From Candidatus Nitrosocosmicus arcticus (GTDB lineage: Archaea > Thermoproteota > Nitrososphaeria > Nitrososphaerales > Nitrososphaeraceae), in contig NZ_ML675587.1 of NCBI RefSeq assembly GCF_007826885.1, forward strand, positions 1 through 64,000: a DNA stretch of 64,000 nt. Direction: 5' to 3'. The translations under genes were made by a program, and so were the position numbers. Position 1 is the first letter of the stretch; the number at the start of each line of letters is the position of its first letter. Positions 26,279-34,611 of this stretch are shown piece after piece. Under the pieces are notes generated by a model. That model saw only the letters and a list, made by a program, of their open reading frames with translations, was not told the origin of the DNA and made no database searches.

Positions 26279-26665
26279 TTGAAAATCAGAAGAGTCGAGC
26301 TTATATTGATTGTATTGGTTGTCGTTGTTTCAGCGGTTGTTATTTACAATGTTTTGATTTCTGTACCGTTCAAAGACTATTCGCTGGATGTAGATGCATT
26401 GAAGGACCCGGAGTCCCTGTTGGTCAATTCTCGAGTAGTCTTAAAAAATAATGGTAAAATGGCTCTAAATGATATATACATAGTATATGATAATAATAAA
26501 AATTTGTCTGAAAATTTATTAAGGATTGAACCGGGTCAGACCATAATTTTATCTCCTCCGCAGGGGGCATTGCTCAAAAGCGTTTCTGTATTTACTGGAG
26601 AAGGGATTAGTATCGAAAAAGGTTTTAGATCCCCAATCAAGATGCCCGGCATGATAGGATCATAA
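26279..26665 (+). CDS. membrane-anchored extracytoplasmic protein
   Basis: 128 residues. One N-terminal helix (VELILIVLVVVVSAVVIYNV, residues 5-24) anchors an outer beta-rich domain (SRVVLKNNGKMALNDIYIVY) that looks immunoglobulin-like, as in archaellin or DUF-type surface proteins. TTG start at 26279. Ends 33 bases before the convergent biotin ligase stop. Function unknown. Confidence 0.65.
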   Translation: MKIRRVELILIVLVVVVSAVVIYNVLISVPFKDYSLDVDALKDPESLLVNSRVVLKNNGKMALNDIYIVYDNNKNLSENLLRIEPGQTIILSPPQGALLKSVSVFTGEGISIEKGFRSPIKMPGMIGS

Positions 26666-26697
26666 AAATTGCCAAAATCCAGTACAGGTTCCTCAGA

Positions 26698-27564
26698 TCA
26701 CAAGTTACTTAGATCATATGCTGAATTAATTTTGATCAAATCATCATAGTGGTTGGACTCTAAGTTTTTTACCAACAATGAGCCATCATTGTATACTTTA
26801 ATTATTTCTCCTCTAAATTTATTGCCACCTATCGAAAATCGGTATTTCAAATGTTTCTGTGATTCCATTATCTTAATCTTGTAATAGGCAGTTAATTCCT
26901 CGGCGAATACACTTGACTTTAACTTTGGAAATGCATCATTAATTCTTTTTAAGAAAAAATGTATAAAATCATGATTGGAAATTCCAATATTTTGATTTTC
27001 ATATTTAATAGTTGTTATATCATAATCATAAACCTCGATATTTTTATCTTTGATTAAAAGTTTGGTAGAATCCAAATCGTTGTTGGAATTAATGCCAATC
27101 CCGACAATTACTTGTTTTATACTATCCCCCTCGACCTCTGCATCCAATAATATACCTGCAACCTTCTTCCCGTTGACTAAAATATCATTGGGCCATTTGA
27201 CCATCGTCTTTAATTTGGTATGACTTTCCAAGCTTTGACAAAGCAATCTAGTAACCAGTATTAATATACGAAATAATTCATGAGTTTTCAGATTAGTCTC
27301 CAGTGCCAAAGACATCCAAATTCCCCCTATTGGAGATGCCCAATTAGGTCCCTTCCTCCCTTTACCGCCAGTCTGGAAATCACTAATTATTACTGACGCA
27401 TAAAAATCATCACTATCTTTTAATAATTCATATGCGAAATCTTGGGTGGATTTTATACTATCAAAATAAAAGAAATGCTTAAAAATAAAAGAATCGTCTG
27501 ACGAAGTGACGAGATTGGAAATGAACCTGAATTTATCCTTGTCAGAACACAAAATTTTTATCAT
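26698..27564 (-). CDS. birA: biotin--[acetyl-CoA-carboxylase] ligase
   Basis: 288-residue enzyme that attaches biotin to the carrier domain of acetyl/propionyl-CoA carboxylase, the CO2-fixing step of the thaumarchaeal 3-HP/4-HB cycle. The biotinyl-AMP loop is GGKGRKGPNW, near residues 66-75. The catalytic core is VKWPNDILVNGKKVAGILLD, followed by VGIGINSNND. It has a C-terminal SH3-like domain and no N-terminal helix-turn-helix, so it should not act as a repressor as E. coli BirA does. 15 bases separate it from the UbiA gene. Confidence 0.93.
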   Translation of the reverse strand: MIKILCSDKDKFRFISNLVTSSDDSFIFKHFFYFDSIKSTQDFAYELLKDSDDFYASVIISDFQTGGKGRKGPNWASPIGGIWMSLALETNLKTHELFRILILVTRLLCQSLESHTKLKTMVKWPNDILVNGKKVAGILLDAEVEGDSIKQVIVGIGINSNNDLDSTKLLIKDKNIEVYDYDITTIKYENQNIGISNHDFIHFFLKRINDAFPKLKSSVFAEELTAYYKIKIMESQKHLKYRFSIGGNKFRGEIIKVYNDGSLLVKNLESNHYDDLIKINSAYDLSNL

Positions 27565-27579
27565 TTACTCTGGCCTGTC

Positions 27580-28515
27580 CTATGTCTGGTATAAAAATGC
27601 AAAGATAATGCCTACAATTAGGGAAATCCCATAAAACCTGGAAAAGAGCACCGTATTAGCCATTATGTTTATGTAATAGTCATCATTATTCCGTTTAAAT
27701 TTGTAGAGAAAATTTTTGAATCTGTATAGTACTAGTCCTATATATGGTATAAGCAAAATACAAGGTATAACTGAAAAAAAACTATTTATCAAAGTTGTAA
27801 AGAACCCGAGAGTTAAGAGATAAATTCCAACAATTAACCCAATGGTAAACATGAGAATGAATTGATTGCTCCTTTTTTCGAAAATAATGGCCAAAGTCTT
27901 CCGTCCCATCTGCCTATCTGGAACTATGTCGGGAATTGAATTTATGAATAAAACCAAAGAAGATAACACACCAATTATGCTCCCAAGTAGAATTGATTCT
28001 AAACTAATAATTGTGGTTTGAACATAAAATGTCCCAACCACTATTAAGGCTCCTTTAGTCCCTACAAATAATTCTCCCAATCCCAAATTAACCAGTTTAC
28101 TTGAATAGAGAACTATTGATAGGGCAGCGAATAATAGTATGATAGCTATAACAAATCCTTTAAAGTAAACAAAAATACACCCAATGATCAATCCTAAAAT
28201 TAGAAATGACATGCCTGCAAAATAAACATGGCGGGGTTTCAGAAGACCTTGAGGCAATACCCCCGTTCCCCCACTAAATTTTGTTTTTTTTGTTCTTAAG
28301 TCTATACCTCTATTAAAATCCCAATAGTCGTTTAGCAAATCTACGCTAGAATGAAGGCAAAAAATCCCAATATATGTCAAGACCGAATATGTTAAGCTAA
28401 AATTTTGGGGTTGGTACCATATTGTCAGTGCAAGCCCACAAGTTACGGCGATGGCCGAGGCAGCAAGAAATCTGAACCTTATCGCCCTCAACCATATATC
28501 TAATTTAAAAATCAT
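27580..28515 (-). CDS. UbiA-family prenyltransferase (MenA-like)
   Basis: 311 residues, eight to nine transmembrane helices. Both Asp-rich motifs that bind prenyl diphosphate through Mg2+ are present: NDYWDFNRG near residue 62 and DIVPDRQMGRKT near 196. The NDYxDFxxG form is typical of 1,4-dihydroxy-2-naphthoate polyprenyltransferase (MenA) and relatives that build quinones. Ammonia oxidisers need a membrane quinone, so such a role is likely, but a lipid-synthesis UbiA cannot be excluded. In operon with birA and the aldo/keto reductase. Confidence 0.85.
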   Translation of the reverse strand: MIFKLDIWLRAIRFRFLAASAIAVTCGLALTIWYQPQNFSLTYSVLTYIGIFCLHSSVDLLNDYWDFNRGIDLRTKKTKFSGGTGVLPQGLLKPRHVYFAGMSFLILGLIIGCIFVYFKGFVIAIILLFAALSIVLYSSKLVNLGLGELFVGTKGALIVVGTFYVQTTIISLESILLGSIIGVLSSLVLFINSIPDIVPDRQMGRKTLAIIFEKRSNQFILMFTIGLIVGIYLLTLGFFTTLINSFFSVIPCILLIPYIGLVLYRFKNFLYKFKRNNDDYYINIMANTVLFSRFYGISLIVGIIFAFLYQT

Positions 28516-28545
28516 TCTATGTTGCGAATAGATATTTTGGTCAAG

Positions 28546-29697
28546 TCATTTGTCAGATTTACTCAACACATTCATCAATGTATGATATTCAAATTCGTTT
28601 AAAGGCGGGTATTTAGATATCAAGGTGTTCTCTTTTGTATGATTGGACTTCTTTTGTCCTATTAAGGGGGCGGCAATCCCCGGTGTCGATCGGGCAAATT
28701 GTAATAGTTTAAGTGACATGGTCGGAAGACTGTCTAGGGGCGATTTGTCTAGTTCTGTCTGAAGTAGTTTGCCCTGGTAGAGAGGTACGCTAGTGAAAAC
28801 ATGTATTCCGTATTTTTGAGCAGCTTCCAAGAGAGTTAATTTATTGGCAGTTTCAGTAGGTTGATTTCTAAATGTCCAAGGTTCATTAAGATACATATTA
28901 AAAGGTAATTGCACAAATTTGAAACCGTTCCTACTGCCACCTACATCGTTTGCTATATCAACAACATCTTTTAATGATAGGTAGTCCTTTCTATTTTCTT
29001 TTGAGGTAAAGCAATTCCAAGTTGCCATGCCATAAAAATTAATTTTACCTTTCTGTCTGAAATCCTCATATAACTGGAAAACTCGAGACAACATTTCATA
29101 ATATGTCGATCTATCTACAGTGTTATGCCAACTTTCGAATGAATTATGAATATAAATCAAATCGATCGTATTAATTCCCATATTACATAACGACTTATCG
29201 ATACATTTAGAAATATAGTTTGGATTCATGATATGATATGAAGGACTTAAGTCAGAACGAGATATGGTATCATTATTGAGAAACATTAGTTGTAAATAAC
29301 TATCTATATCTATCTTGCTCAAATCCCCGTCATTAGTTACATATCCATTTTTAGTACAAATAAATACACTTTCTCTTTCAATGACCTCTTCTTCAATTAA
29401 GCTGTTTATAGCTCTGCCTATACATTTCTCAGATAGCATTGAACGGTAATTAATTGATGTATCAATTACATTAATGCCACCTTCCTTTACGCTGTAATAA
29501 AGAGATTTTTCAAGGTCATCATCGTCCTGTGCAGAGAGGTTTCCAAGATAGGTACCCATTCCTACTGATGAAATCTTTAAGTTTTCTATATTTCTAAAAT
29601 GAGATCTATTAGCACCCTTTTTTATAGCGAAATCCATATACTCTGTTGTGCCCTTGGGTGTTGCAAAACCCGAGTAAAATTTCCTATGAAATGACAC
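28546..29697 (-). CDS. aldo/keto reductase family protein
   Basis: 383-residue TIM-barrel oxidoreductase. Signature parts are SSVGMGTYLGN, NVIDTSINYRSMLSEKCIGR (family DxSxxY with the catalytic Tyr), VFICTKNGYV with the Lys, DLIYIHNSFESW in place of the usual His-containing LLHxP, and C-terminal ARSTPGIAAPLIGQK binding the NADPH phosphate. It has an insertion of about 50 residues between the second and third strands. Substrate unknown. Lies 30 bases upstream of the UbiA gene. Confidence 0.85.
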   Translation of the reverse strand: MSFHRKFYSGFATPKGTTEYMDFAIKKGANRSHFRNIENLKISSVGMGTYLGNLSAQDDDDLEKSLYYSVKEGGINVIDTSINYRSMLSEKCIGRAINSLIEEEVIERESVFICTKNGYVTNDGDLSKIDIDSYLQLMFLNNDTISRSDLSPSYHIMNPNYISKCIDKSLCNMGINTIDLIYIHNSFESWHNTVDRSTYYEMLSRVFQLYEDFRQKGKINFYGMATWNCFTSKENRKDYLSLKDVVDIANDVGGSRNGFKFVQLPFNMYLNEPWTFRNQPTETANKLTLLEAAQKYGIHVFTSVPLYQGKLLQTELDKSPLDSLPTMSLKLLQFARSTPGIAAPLIGQKKSNHTKENTLISKYPPLNEFEYHTLMNVLSKSDK

Positions 29698-29772
29698 ATC
29701 CTAGTTAGAGTATGCTACGAATTTAAAATTATCTATGTCTAACCAAATAATCAAGATAAAAGGCAGATTAAT

Positions 29773-29943
29773 CTATTGTTTGATTAGTTCGATTGTAAAG
29801 TCAGTCGGGTTAAGTTCTATACCACAAGTTGAGCATCTATTCATAGTATTTCTTAGAATATCCCTGATAGGTTTTACGTTTATCATATGTTTGATTTTGC
29901 TTCCACACTGGTAGCAAAATATTTCAATAATCGGACAAGACAT
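29773..29943 (-). CDS. small zinc-ribbon protein
   Basis: 56 residues, ATG at 29943, TAG at 29773. Two C-x-x-C knuckles, Cys10-Cys13 (CYQCG) and Cys37-Cys40 (CSTCG), separated by 23 residues, give a classic zinc ribbon; an extra Cys3 lies near the start. The middle is basic (IKHMINVKPIRDILRNTM). It could be a nucleic-acid or protein adaptor. Clean frame, single gene, own start. Confidence 0.7.
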   Translation of the reverse strand: MSCPIIEIFCYQCGSKIKHMINVKPIRDILRNTMNRCSTCGIELNPTDFTIELIKQ

Positions 29944-30080
29944 CAATTTCATTAAATTTTGAGCTTCTAAATTAAGATGTGGTTAACTAACGTTGACTGA
30001 ATGATTAAATAAATCCAAAATATCGATGCGGATATAAACGGTCAGGAAATAATAAATACCTAAGTATTTTTTTTTTAAAT

Positions 30081-30221
30081 GTGCCAGTAGACCCTGTATG
30101 TGGAATTGAACTAACTGAAGATCTAGCAACGATCCTTGAATATAAAGATAAAAAAATATATTTTTGTTGTGAAGGGTGCAAGAAGATATTCCAAAAAAAG
30201 CCAAAAAAGTATTCAAAATAA
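30081..30221 (+). CDS. YHS-domain metal-binding protein
   Basis: 46 residues from GTG at 30081 to TAA at 30221. It is a bare YHS domain: VDPVCGIEL at the front, IYFCCEGCKKIF in the middle, then PKKY. This matches the Cys pattern seen in copper/heavy-metal handling YHS proteins, where CxxC binds the metal. It lies 35 bases upstream of the zinc alcohol dehydrogenase gene, with AT-rich promoter DNA before it. A role in metal delivery is likely by family, not proven. Confidence 0.8.
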   Translation: MPVDPVCGIELTEDLATILEYKDKKIYFCCEGCKKIFQKKPKKYSK

Positions 30222-30255
30222 TAAAATTTTATTGAACAACTCATCATAATATAGT

Positions 30256-31296
30256 ATGAAGGCAGCAGTGCTTGTTAAAAACAAAGTAGAATTGGTGGAT
30301 TTACATTTACCTAAAGTTGGTAATGATGAAATTCTTGTGCGTATGAAGGCGTGTGGAATTTGTGGCTCTGATTTGGAAAAGGTTTTTGGAAAGTATGGGA
30401 TGAAATCTTCAAGGATTGGACACGAACCTGCTGGTGAGATTGTTAAATTAGGAGCAAACATCAAGGATTTCAAAAAAGGCGATCGAGTTTTTGTTCACCA
30501 TCATGTTCCATGTTATTCATGCCATTTTTGTTATAACGATGATTTCACAATGTGTGAAAAATATCAATCGAGTAATATTGACCCATGTGGGCTCTCAGAG
30601 TTCATACTTGTACCACATTGGAATCTTTCTAAAGGTGGACTGATTAGACTTCCTGACAATATTAATTTTAACCAGGCGGCGCTAATTGAGCCAATTGCAT
30701 GTTGCCTGCGGTCCCTAAATAAGGTGGACTTAAAGAAGGCAGATACTATTGTAATATTTGGTGCTGGACCAACGGGTTTGATGCATATGATCTTGGCAAG
30801 GCTTTTTGGCGCTTCAAAGATATTACTTGTCGATGTTAATAGTTTTAGGTTAGATTTTGCCAAGAAAATTGATCAACAAGTTGAAGTCATAAATATGGCT
30901 AAGATGCCTGAAGGTGAATTCAAAAGGAAATCGCTGATATTCCTTGGAAAAGTTGGGTCAGATGTTTCAATTATTTCCACAAGCAACATTAACGCGTTCA
31001 TTCAATCCTTAAGTATTACACGCAGGGGGGGGACGATTTCTCTATTTGGTGTACCACCTAAGGATACTGAAGTCAAAATAGATTTGAATATGATTTATTC
31101 TAAAGAATTAAAGATCTTACCAAGTTACGCTGCATCTGAAAAGGAAATACATCAAACCATTGCTCTAATGGAAGCCAAGATCATAAATTTCGAACGTTTA
31201 ATTACTCACAAGTTTCCGTTACGGGATTCTAACAAAGCATTAATGCATGCTCATCAGGCCAAGGACTCGATGAAGATTATCATTACAGCGGAGTAA
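30256..31296 (+). CDS. zinc-dependent alcohol/polyol dehydrogenase (MDR family)
   Basis: 346-residue medium-chain dehydrogenase. Catalytic zinc site is Cys37 in CGICGSDLEK and the His in GHEPAGEIVKLG; the structural-zinc lobe is reduced to CYSCHFCYNDDFTMC. The Rossmann motif GAGPTGLMH binds NAD(P). The sequence resembles sorbitol/threonine/glucose dehydrogenases. It is followed after 51 bases by the LsrF-like gene in the same direction, so they may act on the same phosphorylated or carbonyl metabolite. Substrate unknown. Confidence 0.88.
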   Translation: MKAAVLVKNKVELVDLHLPKVGNDEILVRMKACGICGSDLEKVFGKYGMKSSRIGHEPAGEIVKLGANIKDFKKGDRVFVHHHVPCYSCHFCYNDDFTMCEKYQSSNIDPCGLSEFILVPHWNLSKGGLIRLPDNINFNQAALIEPIACCLRSLNKVDLKKADTIVIFGAGPTGLMHMILARLFGASKILLVDVNSFRLDFAKKIDQQVEVINMAKMPEGEFKRKSLIFLGKVGSDVSIISTSNINAFIQSLSITRRGGTISLFGVPPKDTEVKIDLNMIYSKELKILPSYAASEKEIHQTIALMEAKIINFERLITHKFPLRDSNKALMHAHQAKDSMKIIITAE

Positions 31297-31347
31297 TCTT
31301 TATCAATATTTTTATAGCATTTCAATAAACTACAACAAGTATTCAAA

Positions 31348-32163
31348 ATGGATTGGGGAATGAAAAACAGATTATCACGAATAATAAAGCCCGTTAATAG
31401 TCGTTGTGTGATGTTGGCGGTAGACCATGGCTATTTTTTAGGTCCCACCGAGAGACTTGAAAATCCAACGGATACCATTGGTCCATTACTTAGTTATGCA
31501 GATTCATTGATGCTTACACGTGGTGTTCTGAGAACATCTGTAATTCCTGAAACTAACACACCAATCGTATTGAGGGTATCAGGTGGTTCCAGCATAATAG
31601 GAGCAGACCTTTCCAAAGAGACTATAGTTACCTCTATAGAAGAGGCTATTAGACTAAATGCATCATGTCTAGCATTATCTATATTTGTTGGGAGTAAGTA
31701 TGAATTTCAAACTCTAAAGAATCTTTCAAAATTGGTTAATGAGGGCGAGAAATATGGGATACCGGTTTTGGCAGTCACAGCAGTCGGTAAAGAAATGGCT
31801 AGAGATTCTCGTTATTTAGGTTTAGCATGTCGGATTGCAGCTGAACTTGGGGCCCATGTGGTAAAAACTTATCATTGCCCTGAGTTTGATAAGGTGATTG
31901 AAGGGTGTCCGGTACCAGTAATTATTGCAGGCGGGAAAAAGCTGGCAGAGCGGGATGCACTGCAATTGACCTTTGATGCAATCAAAGATGGAGCTTCAGG
32001 GGTGGATATGGGTAGAAACATTTGGCAATCGGATAATCCAGTCGCAATGATAAAGGCAGTTAGAGCTATTGTTCATGAAAATTCCACAGTAAAAGAGGCC
32101 TATGACCAATATAGCAGCATGCCCGCCATGAAAGGCGTAATTAGAAAAAAATCAAGGAATTAA
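31348..32163 (+). CDS. LsrF/DhnA-type class I aldolase or thiolase
   Basis: 271-residue TIM-barrel enzyme. It closely resembles E. coli LsrF along its whole length: DWGMKNRLSRI, VMLAVDHGYFLGPT, Lys173 in VVKTYHC as Schiff-base lysine, CPVPVIIAGGKK, and GASGVDMGRNIWQSDNPVAM. LsrF cleaves the phosphorylated autoinducer-2 breakdown product, transferring acetyl to CoA. No other lsr gene is here, so the substrate is probably different; the related archaeal aldolases include fructose-1,6-bisphosphate aldolase and ADH synthase. The call of family is firm, the reaction is not. Confidence 0.85.
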   Translation: MDWGMKNRLSRIIKPVNSRCVMLAVDHGYFLGPTERLENPTDTIGPLLSYADSLMLTRGVLRTSVIPETNTPIVLRVSGGSSIIGADLSKETIVTSIEEAIRLNASCLALSIFVGSKYEFQTLKNLSKLVNEGEKYGIPVLAVTAVGKEMARDSRYLGLACRIAAELGAHVVKTYHCPEFDKVIEGCPVPVIIAGGKKLAERDALQLTFDAIKDGASGVDMGRNIWQSDNPVAMIKAVRAIVHENSTVKEAYDQYSSMPAMKGVIRKKSRN

Positions 32164-32373
32164 ACAATATCGATTTAATACCATAAATCCACATTAGTAC
32201 TCAACTATAGTCACGTAGATTCCTAAAAAAATTTATAAATTAACTTTGTTTATAAATAATGAATGGGATCAATTAAAACAATAAATTGTGAAATGGTAAA
32301 TAGAAAAATATTTCATGTTAAAGGTTTTTTACTATTATAATTTTAGACTTTATAATTAGGAGTTATACCAATC

Positions 32374-34065
32374 ATGAGTGAAATGTCTGGTGCCGCAGCC
32401 TTAATGGCCGCGTTAGAAAAAGAAAAGGTGGAATACATATTTGGCCTTCCTGGTGGAGCAAATTTGCCTATATACGATGCTTTAGTAGATTCTAAAATTA
32501 GACATATTTTGGTCCGGCATGAGCAATCTGCAGCACATATGGCTGATGGCTACGCACGCATCAAGAGGAAGGCAGGAGTGTGTTTCGCAACTTCAGGTCC
32601 CGGTGCCACAAATCTTGTTACCGGTATAGCCACAGCATACGCGGATTCATCTCCGATTATAGCAGTGACTGGCCAAGTTGCCCTGCCGATGATCGGCAAA
32701 GATGCATTCCAGGAGACGGATATTATTGGTGTTACTAATCCATGTACTAAATACGCTTTTCAGCCAAGAATTGCAAGCGAGATACCTGAAATGGTTAAAA
32801 AATCATTTTACATAGCAGAAAGTGGTAGACCGGGTCCAGTATTAATAGACATACCCAAAGACGTACAGCAACAGGTAACGAAGATGGATTTTCCTGAATA
32901 TATCAAGGTCAGAGGATACAATCCTATAGTTGATGCAGATTTATCAGAGATAAATAAGGCCTGTGAAATGATACTTAAGGCTGAAAAGCCCATGATAATG
33001 GCTGGCGGTGGAGTAATTCTTTCTGGTGCCTTCTCCGAATTACAGACTTTAGCAGAGTTACTCTCAATACCCGTGGTAACTACTTTCAAGGGTAAGGGCG
33101 CTTTTCCTGAGAATCACCCGTTGGCACTTGGTCCTATAGGTATGCATGGACATGCCGAAGCTAATAAAATGGTACAAGAAGCAGATTGCATACTTGCGAT
33201 AGGAGCTAGGTTTTCTGACAGGACTGTGGGAAGATTTGATGAATTCGGCAAGGATATTAACGTAATACATTTTGATGTTGATCCGGCTGAAATCGGTAAG
33301 AACAAATCCGTGAACGCTGCGGTAATTGGAGATGTTAAATCATCATTAAGGACTCTCATAAAGTTAATCCCAAAGAATTTCAGAACCAACGAAGAAATTT
33401 CCAAATTATGGTTAAGTCGGAAAAGGGAAATAGTTAATTATTATGAAGAAAGTATCAAGGATTATTCTCGAGAAATTACTGCCAAGAAAGCTTTAAAGAA
33501 GTTACGCGAGATATTGCCTGCAGATGGAATTGTAACCACCGAGGTCGGACAATGTCAAATGTGGGCATCATTGCACTTTGACGTTATTTCTCCTGGGACA
33601 TTTTTTAGCTCTACTGGTTTAGGGACAATGGGATTTGGATTTCCAGCATCCATCGGAGCGAAAGCAGCGAGGACTGATGTACCCGTAGTAGATATTGCAG
33701 GGGATGGATCATTTAATATGACTGAAAATTCACTCGCAGTTTCGGTGTTGGAAGAATTGCCAGTCATTGTGTTCCTACTTAATAATCAAATGTTAGGGAT
33801 GGTTGCACAGTGGCAGAGAACTTTTTATAATAGGAGGTACAGTGGCGTGCATCAAAAGAATTGTCCTGACTACTGCAAACTGGCAGAATCATATGGTGCC
33901 CAAGCACATAGGGTGAGTTCAATGGATGAATTAGACAAGGCGCTTAAGGTTGCCGTTAAATCAAATATAGCTACCGTTATAGACATTCCAATAGATCCGG
34001 ATGAAGATGTATACCCGTTTGTGGCACCAGGAACTGGGCTTAAAGACATGATTATTGGAGCATGA
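32374..34065 (+). CDS. ilvB: acetolactate synthase, large subunit
   Basis: 563-residue thiamine-diphosphate enzyme that makes acetolactate or acetohydroxybutyrate for Val, Leu and Ile. N-terminal domain has GLPGGANLPIYDAL and the catalytic Glu in HEQSAAHMADGYAR. FAD-domain and C-terminal ThDP motif GDGSFNMTENSLAV with NN 30 residues later are present. First gene of the operon ilvB-ilvN-leuA-leuB. A Shine-Dalgarno-like TTAGGAG lies about 10 bases before the ATG. Preceding 200 bases contain paired TTTATAAAT sequences that may be TATA boxes. Confidence 0.96.
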   Translation: MSEMSGAAALMAALEKEKVEYIFGLPGGANLPIYDALVDSKIRHILVRHEQSAAHMADGYARIKRKAGVCFATSGPGATNLVTGIATAYADSSPIIAVTGQVALPMIGKDAFQETDIIGVTNPCTKYAFQPRIASEIPEMVKKSFYIAESGRPGPVLIDIPKDVQQQVTKMDFPEYIKVRGYNPIVDADLSEINKACEMILKAEKPMIMAGGGVILSGAFSELQTLAELLSIPVVTTFKGKGAFPENHPLALGPIGMHGHAEANKMVQEADCILAIGARFSDRTVGRFDEFGKDINVIHFDVDPAEIGKNKSVNAAVIGDVKSSLRTLIKLIPKNFRTNEEISKLWLSRKREIVNYYEESIKDYSREITAKKALKKLREILPADGIVTTEVGQCQMWASLHFDVISPGTFFSSTGLGTMGFGFPASIGAKAARTDVPVVDIAGDGSFNMTENSLAVSVLEELPVIVFLLNNQMLGMVAQWQRTFYNRRYSGVHQKNCPDYCKLAESYGAQAHRVSSMDELDKALKVAVKSNIATVIDIPIDPDEDVYPFVAPGTGLKDMIIGA

Positions 34066-34071
34066 TAAAGT

Positions 34072-34611
34072 ATGCAAAAAAATAAGAACACAATTTTTGA
34101 CGAAGATAATGAAAACAAGATGTATATCCTATCAGTCATAGTCGAAAATAAACCTGGAGTCCTTTTTAGAATCACCAATCTATTTAGGTCCCGGAACTTC
34201 AATATCGAAAGCATTACTGTAGGTATCACCGAGAAACCGGACTTATCGAGGATGACTATAACTACGGTATCAGACGTTAAAACGTTAGAGCAATTAGTTA
34301 AGCAATTACAAAAGTTGATTGATATTATCCAGATTAATGTCCTAAATAAGGAAAACGCTGTTTACAGAGAATTGGCACTGATCAAGATGAATGCCAAAGA
34401 TCCCACTACAAGGATAGAAATTGCAAATTTTGCTACTATATACAGGGGTAATATAATGGACATTAGTAACGAAACTATTACTGTAGAAATAATCGGGACT
34501 CCAGACAAGATTGATGCATTCAAAAATCTTGTTTCAAATTATGGTATAATCCAGGTGGCAAGAACAGGTGTTTCCGCATTACCCAGGGGAGCTGTAAATG
34601 ACGACCTCTGA
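34072..34611 (+). CDS. ilvN: acetolactate synthase, small regulatory subunit
   Basis: 179 residues. It starts with an ACT domain (YILSVIVENKPGVLFRITNL, FRSRNFNIESITVG) that binds valine for feedback inhibition, followed by the conserved C-terminal ALS-regulatory domain (GNIMDISNETITVEIIGTPD). Six bases after ilvB and overlapping leuA by 14 bases, so tightly coupled. Confidence 0.95.
   Translation: MQKNKNTIFDEDNENKMYILSVIVENKPGVLFRITNLFRSRNFNIESITVGITEKPDLSRMTITTVSDVKTLEQLVKQLQKLIDIIQINVLNKENAVYRELALIKMNAKDPTTRIEIANFATIYRGNIMDISNETITVEIIGTPDKIDAFKNLVSNYGIIQVARTGVSALPRGAVNDDL

Noticed and set aside
29983-30247. Minus-strand frames of 77 and 80 codons
   Set aside because: They are shadows of the YHS gene, whose Cys pattern is specific.
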